Assembly (NCBI RefSeq): GCF_017591425.1
Contig: NW_024467106.1
Location: 18,962,501 to 19,026,500 of the forward strand
Origin: Ochotona curzoniae
Lineage: Eukaryota > Chordata > Mammalia > Lagomorpha > Ochotonidae
Reading direction: 5' to 3'
DNA length: 64,000 bases
Shown here: piece by piece, positions 59,181 to 64,000 of the stretch
Layout: the number at the start of each line of letters is the position of its first letter
How positions within the stretch are numbered: position 1 is the stretch's first letter
The notes under the pieces: generated by a model
The model's input: the letters and a program-made list of their open reading frames with translations, nothing else
Told to the model about the DNA's origin: nothing
Databases searched by the model: none
Translations under genes and position numbers: made by a program

Positions 59181-59939
59181 AAGGAGAAGCACTATCTTTC
59201 TAATAAGGGAATGATGAGTTTAGAAGGGATTCTATCAAAGAAATTAATTTTAGAGCTTTTTATTCCTGTGGAGAGGAAGGAAGGAAAGCCATCCAGTCAG
59301 CCCTGTTGCTAGGGGAAGGAAGTAGACACAGATCTGTTATTCCCTGCCACAGATGACCAACTGCATACTCTGTTGCTCCAAAAAAAGGAATTAAAGTTAC
59401 CTCAGGTCTCCTCAGGTCCAGTAGTGTTTCTGTGAAGGGCTCTTTGAGGAAGAACCTGAGAGAGTGTTCATGAGAGCCTTGATTGTTTGGCCAGCCTCTA
59501 GACTGGCTTGGCATCCAATGTGGTGGCCGGAAGAGACACCCTGAAGAAGTCCTGCAGGATTTCCCAGACTCCAAACCCAAGCTCAGGTCAAAAGCAAAGC
59601 AACTTCTCAACACCGGCTCTTTGTACCTCTTTGTTGCCCATCTCCATTCAAATATTTTTACTTTGAAGCAACTTTTAAACAGAAACAAAAACCAAAAATA
59701 CCACATGAAGCTAACAGAGTTCCTTCAGAGGTGTGGGCAGAGACATCAGGACATGAAGGCCTGTCTTATTTTAGGACCGAGTCGGACCTCCTCCTGTGGA
59801 CACTCCTGTCAGTCTAAATAAGGTTGCAAAGGTGTTTGTCCATGTTGGGAAAGGTAATGAATGAAGACAAGAGTCCTCAGATGAATAGTGGTGACCACTG
59901 GGCATCCCTGTGGCCTAGGGGCTGAGAACTTAAATTTAG
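59181..59939. other. Unrecognised unique block with overlapping ORFs
   Basis: 59260-59821 is open for 148 codons on the - strand and 112 on the + strand. Neither translation resembles a family I know, and no exon-type splice signals frame them. Treated as non-coding. Confidence 0.4.
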
Positions 59940-60110
59940 GGTGAGATAGGCTAGTGTTGTAAGTCTGAATTCTGGCTCCTGTGTAACAAGCTCTAAAACC
60001 CAGAATAAATGACTACTTGACTTCTCTGAGCCCTAGTTTTAGAATTAATAAATTAAGTATAGTACGATCTTTCTTGCCAACTTGTTGCAAACAGTAGGTA
60101 AATGGATTTG
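59940..60110 (+). mobile_element. MIR SINE relic
   Basis: 'gtctgaattctggctcctgtg', 'ttgacttctctgagccctag', and 'tttagaattaataaattaag' follow the MIR core and 3' region. Confidence 0.6.
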
Positions 60111-60799
60111 TGTAAACCACTTAGTTCAGTGTCTGGCTTTCAGAAAACAATACATGGTGGCAAGGACTGTCAGAACTGTTAGGTCCTTTTCACGCGAGTA
60201 TCTTTCTTCCCTCTTCGTTTCTCTTTTTCTGTCATTCATATCCACACTCCTCCCCAACCCCCACACCAAATCACAATAGCGGACTTGCTGTTTGAGATGG
60301 TGCTTCATTTCTTTGCCATAGTATAAAAGTATCACAGTGTTTAACAGCTGTTGGTTCTAAGAATAGACTGTACACTTTATCTGTAAGACTTTTGCTTTTC
60401 CAAAGATACATCTGTATGGTAGTGTGGCCTGTGTTCCATCTCTACATATGAAAAGTTTTGTTAGGATCAAATGGAAAATTTTCACCTATTGAATCCCCGA
60501 AGGGGAATAAGTGGTGTTGACTAATAATTTTGGAATGGAAGAGGCTTCTCTATCTATGAATAGTCATTGGCTCCTTCAAATATATCTGCAACACCTAATC
60601 CAGATATCATTTAAAGCACCGTTCTCTGACATTCTGATAAACATGGGAAAAGGAGAAAGGAAGGCTGGGTAGGTCCCACCTCCACAGTGTAACAACAATC
60701 TGTGAATCCTACAGTCAACCTCAGCTTTATTCACCCATAAAGGAAAGGTTGTTTGACTCCTTTGAATCTTTCATATGAGCTCCTGTGTCTCTTTGGAAG
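60111..60799. other. Unrecognised non-coding sequence
   Basis: No gene or repeat family recognised. Confidence 0.4.
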
Positions 60800-60905
60800 A
60801 CCGTTATGCCAGTCTGATAGTTTTGTCTTACTTTCCAGTACCTTGAACAAGTCCCAGCACTTAACAAGCTCTAGATATTTGTTGAGTGACTAAATGAAGT
60901 AGTTT
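60800..60905 (+). mobile_element. L2 3' end
   Basis: 'gttttgtcttactttccagtacc', 'agtcccagcacttaacaagc', and 'atatttgttgagtgactaaatg' match the conserved L2 terminus. Confidence 0.6.
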
Positions 60906-62343
60906 GGATTAGAAATGTGGCGGGTTTCCTAAGCTACAGTAGAAATACACTTGTGCTGCCTGAAATTCAGCTTGATTTAATCATGAATTCCATTCTACTT
61001 TGTCATACAATTGCTATAGGAAAGTAATTATAACTCACCAGGACCTTTGTAAGTCTTAGTTTCAGTATGACTTGATAATTAATGGCAAATTTTTTCAGCA
61101 AATATTTATTGTATTTTGGAACCCTCATCTTAGTAGATAATGAGTGGTAGTTTAAATAAATGCAATCTAACAGTGTAAGTAAACACAACATATTGATCTG
61201 ATAAAACATATAGGGGGTTATGGGAGTGTTACTTTCTGGTAATGTGTCTGAAAAGTCTTCAATATGAAAGTGATACTGGAATTAATCTAAGTTGATGCTG
61301 CTAAATGATCTCGGGTAAAGGGATTATTTTCATTGGATATTATTTATACTCTGAATTGACAGACTATTTAGTTCCTTTCCTGATATTGCACTTATTATGC
61401 CACTTAGATGTCACAGTAACCCTTATTAGGCGTGCAGATCTCCAGTAAATTCCCAGAGGTGGCATGGGAAGCTTCTAGAATTGTCTGTTGCATTTGCTTA
61501 TAAATGCTTCACTGCATCATGTAATGGTATAATACATGCATTATTAAATTGGCTGAAGGAGGCAGATCAATATCATTACACTGGTTATAAAGTACATTTT
61601 TTTTGAATGACTGTTTGCATCATAAACTGGCATTCTGTGGAAAGGAACTAGGATTGTATAGTGACATAAATGTGTTCAGGACCTCAAAGTTGATGGCTAG
61701 GAAAAGTTGACACCCACACCTATAGCATGCTGGGTTGTATAACTTTCTACAGCGTCCCACAGTCTGCTGGATAGGAAGATTTGAGAATGCCTGCAGTTGA
61801 TATTTGTTGTTGTTCCAGCAGTAGAATTCAAAGACAGCTGCTACGTTTACAAATGTACAGTGCTATTTTCAGGGTTTGCATTCTTTGAGACTCTGTGCAT
61901 CGTTTCTGATGCCCTGATACACATGGATTAAGTAAGAATTTACATGGAAAACATTCATGGGCAAACTGCCAGACTTACCAAATAAAAAATAATCATGTAG
62001 GACATATTTGTCCTCAACAACGGAATTTTTTGTTTATCTGAAATTCAAGTTTAACTTGAAGTCCTGTGTTTTATCTGGCATCTCTAATAGACACATTTGT
62101 ACATTGCATTAGCTGGAAAATAAAGCAGTTGAGATGGCAATCAACAGTCTGTTGTGTAGATTTTCTTTATTGTTTCCCTCATTAGGAATTAATTTATAGC
62201 ATGATTTTATTTAATGTTGAATTTTTGTTTTGCATTCTCTGGAAATAAGGGGTTACATCCAATATATCGATGTTATATTTGATTCTGAACAATTATGTTT
62301 GTTTCTAGGCAGGTCATGTTGTTTACTTCCATGTCAAAACTGC
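60906..62343. other. Unrecognised non-coding sequence
   Basis: Repeat-poor AT-rich intron; no gene. Confidence 0.4.
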
Positions 62344-62359
62344 AGTATTCTCTTCTTTT

Positions 62360-62691
62360 TTTTTTAAAAAAAAGTTTATTTATTTTTATTGGAAAGGCAG
62401 ATATACAGATAGGAGGAGAGATGGGGAGGAAGAATTTTCATCCGTTGATTCACTACCCAAGCGGCTGCAATGGTCGGAGCTGAGCCAATCTGAAGCCAGG
62501 AGCCAAGGGCTTCTTCCAGGACTCCCACATGGGTGCAGGATCCCAAGGCTTTGGGCCCTCCTCAACTGCTTTCCCAAGTAGGAAGGTAGTTGGGAAGCTG
62601 GGCTACTGGGATTAGAACTGGCACCCATATGGGATCCTGGTGCATTCAAGGAGAGGACTTTATCCACTAGGCCACCACACCAGGCCCCTAA
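62360..62691 (-). mobile_element. Young C-SINE with 16-bp target duplication
   Basis: Antisense, well preserved. Perfect duplications 'agtattctcttctttt' lie at 62344-62359 and 62692-62707. The head ends 'ccaccacaccaggccc'. Missing bases near 62575 shorten the 'gccacaagcagggagc' block. Confidence 0.96.
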
Positions 62692-62707
62692 AGTATTCTC
62701 TTCTTTT

Positions 62708-64000
62708 ACACATTCTTGATTATACTCTTCAAAAAATATCATTTTGATTTTTTTTTCATGCAAAGGACTTTTTCCTCTGCATGTTTATATTGTTGCTATT
62801 TTACTTTGAGGTTTAAACTAAAGACTTGTGCCTCTAAGAAGCTACATTTTATTAATATATTTGAAATGATAGTGTCTAGACTCAACGTTGTCATGGCTTG
62901 ATTTAAACCCTGGCAGGTCTCCTCCTGCAATAGAGGAGTTATTATAAAGATCCAAAGCAAATATGAAGTTCTTGTAGGGTGACACACCAGTAACAGGGTC
63001 TTTTTGAAAAAGTGGGATTGAATTTGGCATTGGGAGACTGGAAAGTCATGGCTGCTTCTATTTATCCTGCCCAAGTAGACTTTTGTTGACACACAGAATA
63101 CCACATTTTAAGTTGGGTTTTCCATGAGTTCATTCTGCATGAGTATTTCTGCACTTCAGAAAGCTTCTCTTTATGTGGTAGGCATGGATTCATTGGCTTG
63201 CGTTCTTTTCCTTTCTCGTGGGAGAGAGAAGGTAGCCACTTAGGAACATAGCCTTAAAGGACCTACTGACGAGGCTAATGAAAAGTGGAGAAACTTTTGC
63301 TGTAGTCTGTTCGTGTGTCACCATTTTCTGCTGCTAACCTTTGCTTGCTAACCTCGCTAAGCACTTGGTGCACGGGAATGTTCCTTTGTGTATTGGCCCA
63401 ATTCCAAAGGAAAAGCCAGCTATAAATCAAGGAGTTGGAATCAGTTTCTGAGCTAAACCGAGAGATTGTACTTAAACATCCTTAAGTTGTGTGTGTGTGT
63501 GGTGATTAAATGGTCAAATAAACAAAAAGTTGTAGAGCTTAGAGCACCAGCTTTATTTAAGTTGGCAATTTCTAATATTTTAGGAGAGAAGTGAGATTTT
63601 AACTAAAAACTCAATTGCTGTGGCACTCTGCATGTATTCTAAAGTGTGTTTACAACCAACAACACACAAAAATAATTTATCCAGAGTATAAGAAAATGCT
63701 GTAGAAAGCAAATTTATTTAGCAAGTCTTCCCTGTAATATTACATCATAGAAGTGAGATAATTCTATAATGGATCTTTCTAATATTTTAGTTCAACATGA
63801 ATTACTTTTACCACTTTTGAAGCAAGATCTCTGTTCTTTAAATAACACATTGATGTATTTTAAAAAATCAAAATTAGAAATAGGAAGAGACAATATATTC
63901 ATTTATATATTGATCTCTATCATATCACATATTAAATCATTTGCTGTGGTTCTATTTATATTTAGTGTATTATCCCCCATCAGTTATTGATTTATAATTG
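62708..64000. other. Unrecognised non-coding sequence to window edge
   Basis: Intronic, AT-rich. A short (TG)n run lies at about 63488-63502. No coding exon was found. Confidence 0.45.

Larger units (their letters stand above)
52760..64000 (+). other. LPAR1: LPAR1 intron before the last coding exon (5' part)
   Basis: Begins with a consensus GTAAGT donor and continues past the window edge. The coding sequence expected next (A-F-I-I-C-W of TM6, with TM7 and the C-tail) is not found anywhere in 52760-64000, so this intron exceeds 11.2 kb. Confidence 0.9.

Noticed and set aside
1..64000. CRISPR array, operon, integron or other microbial defence system
   Set aside because: The sequence is a mammalian gene with introns and lagomorph repeats; the short tandem arrays are simple microsatellites.

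Overview
The window is mammalian nuclear DNA: AT-rich, intron-dominated and dense in interspersed repeats. The most frequent repeat is the lagomorph-specific tRNA-derived C-SINE, with about 36 copies of all ages. The youngest copies (for example 53135-53476, 22935-23259 and 62360-62691) have the form I associate with pika (Ochotona) more than with rabbit. The organism call is therefore a lagomorph, probably a pika; the genus is an inference from remembered repeat consensus sequences.

The only protein-coding gene I can support is LPAR1 (lysophosphatidic acid receptor 1, EDG2), read on the + strand. Two exons are present. The first (34942-35097) carries the end of the 5' UTR and the first 15 codons, with the start codon at 35053. 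The second (52012-52759) carries codons 16-264 plus one base: the extracellular N-terminus, TM1 to TM5, and the first part of TM6. Both have canonical splice signals and their phases match (0 at the first junction, 1 at the donor). The last coding exon (rest of TM6, TM7, C-tail) lies beyond 64000. The upstream non-coding exons and promoter are expected before position 1 or were not recognised.

Layout: 1-34941 is sequence upstream of the first coding exon, probably a 5'-UTR intron. It holds C-SINEs, a degraded L1 with a tandem-unit 5' UTR and an inverted ORF2 piece (6340-9125), a MaLR-type LTR, MER5-type DNA transposon remnants, L2/MIR relics, old L1 fragments, and a CpG-enriched unique block near 20.6-21.0 kb. 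35098-52011 is the intron between the two coding exons; it ends in an AT/TG microsatellite just upstream of the branch/acceptor region. 52760-64000 is the start of the next intron, with a young SINE beside an old one and a SINE-derived inverted repeat at 56590-56930.

I found no CRISPR array, operon, RNA gene or novel multi-gene system. The points most worth a second look are a His-to-Tyr change at LPAR1 residue 40 (a ligand-pocket position), an upstream ORF in the LPAR1 leader, the fast-changing first 15 codons, the microsatellite beside the exon acceptor, the L1 5'-UTR repeat units, and the SINE nesting and inverted-repeat structures.
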